A model generated the notes under the pieces. It saw only the letters and a program-made list of their open reading frames with translations. It was not told where the DNA came from and made no database searches. The position numbers and the translations under genes are program-made. A DNA stretch of 6,138 nt from Phycisphaerales bacterium (lineage in GTDB: Bacteria > Planctomycetota > Phycisphaerae > Phycisphaerales > UBA1924): NCBI GenBank assembly GCA_016763115.1, contig JAESUL010000254.1, forward strand, positions 1 through 6,138. The letters run 5' to 3'. How positions within the stretch are numbered: the stretch's first letter is position 1; each line of letters begins with the position of its first letter. Below, piece by piece: positions 5,983 to 6,138 of the stretch.

Positions 5983-6138
5983 GGGCGTGCGTGCATCTCT
6001 ACGGGCTGATCGTCGCGGATAGTAGCCCATCGGTGCCCAGGGTCGCCCCCCACAGGGTTTGGATGCCCATTGTCGGAACGAATCGCCCATGAATGCTCCG
6101 CGGCGGGTAGGATTGAACACTTGATGGGGGATATGCCG
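5983..6138. other. region upstream of mscS, no gene recognised
   Basis: I see no supported coding region, RNA gene or clear promoter in these 156 bases. The stretch must hold the mscS promoter unless mscS is transcribed from farther upstream, but no good -35/-10 pair is visible. An ATG at 6124, reading Met-Gly-Asp-Met-Pro before the edge, could begin a plus-strand gene; five codons are not enough to call it. Confidence 0.4.

Noticed and set aside
6019..6024. TACTAT on the minus strand as a possible mscS -10 box
   Set aside because: It has only four of six consensus matches and no -35 element at a suitable distance (GGCGAC occupies that place).
5911..6120. Minus-strand open frame overlapping the mscS 5' end
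   Set aside because: It overlaps the well-supported mscS start in another frame, is Arg/Pro-rich, and has no ribosome-binding site or recognisable motif.

Overview
The window looks like a chromosomal segment of a moderately GC-rich bacterium (about 58-66% GC outside one tract). A member of the Planctomycetota (perhaps Phycisphaerae) or a related PVC-group lineage is the best guess. This rests on protein resemblance from memory and on a palindromic repeat of a kind I remember from those genomes. No marker gene in the window proves it.

Layout from left to right. (1) Positions 1-242, minus strand: the N-terminal fifth of a UDP-glucose/GDP-mannose dehydrogenase that runs off the left edge. (2) 243-410: a divergent intergenic region with a Shine-Dalgarno site, a weak -10-like hexamer and a small hairpin. 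(3) 411-4983, plus strand: four closely packed genes, with gaps of 18, 8 and 2 nt, probably one transcript. They encode a class I SAM-dependent methyltransferase, a long-chain all-trans polyprenyl diphosphate synthase, a four-helix membrane protein of unknown function, and a large, somewhat divergent AsnB-type asparagine synthetase. (4) 4957-5050: a perfect 28-bp inverted repeat. Each arm is itself a palindrome, so the element resembles a REP doublet. It lies between two convergent genes and supplies the last codons and stop codon of asnB. (5) 5054-5971, minus strand: an MscS-type mechanosensitive channel. (6) 5983-6138: no recognisable gene.

The genes do not form an obvious single pathway. 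The polyprenyl synthase would make a quinone side chain or lipid carrier precursor, asparagine synthetase serves amino-acid supply or amidation, the dehydrogenase supplies nucleotide-sugar uronates, and MscS protects against osmotic downshock. I see no defence system, CRISPR array, transposase, RNA gene or clearly new multi-gene system.

The two strongest unexpected signals are the nested inverted repeat at the asnB/mscS junction and the mosaic composition of asnB. The asnB interior drops to about 45-55% GC and holds all 14 AGA/AGG arginine codons that I counted in the gene, while its two ends match the GC-rich neighbours. This suggests internal recombination with, or descent from, a differently composed allele.
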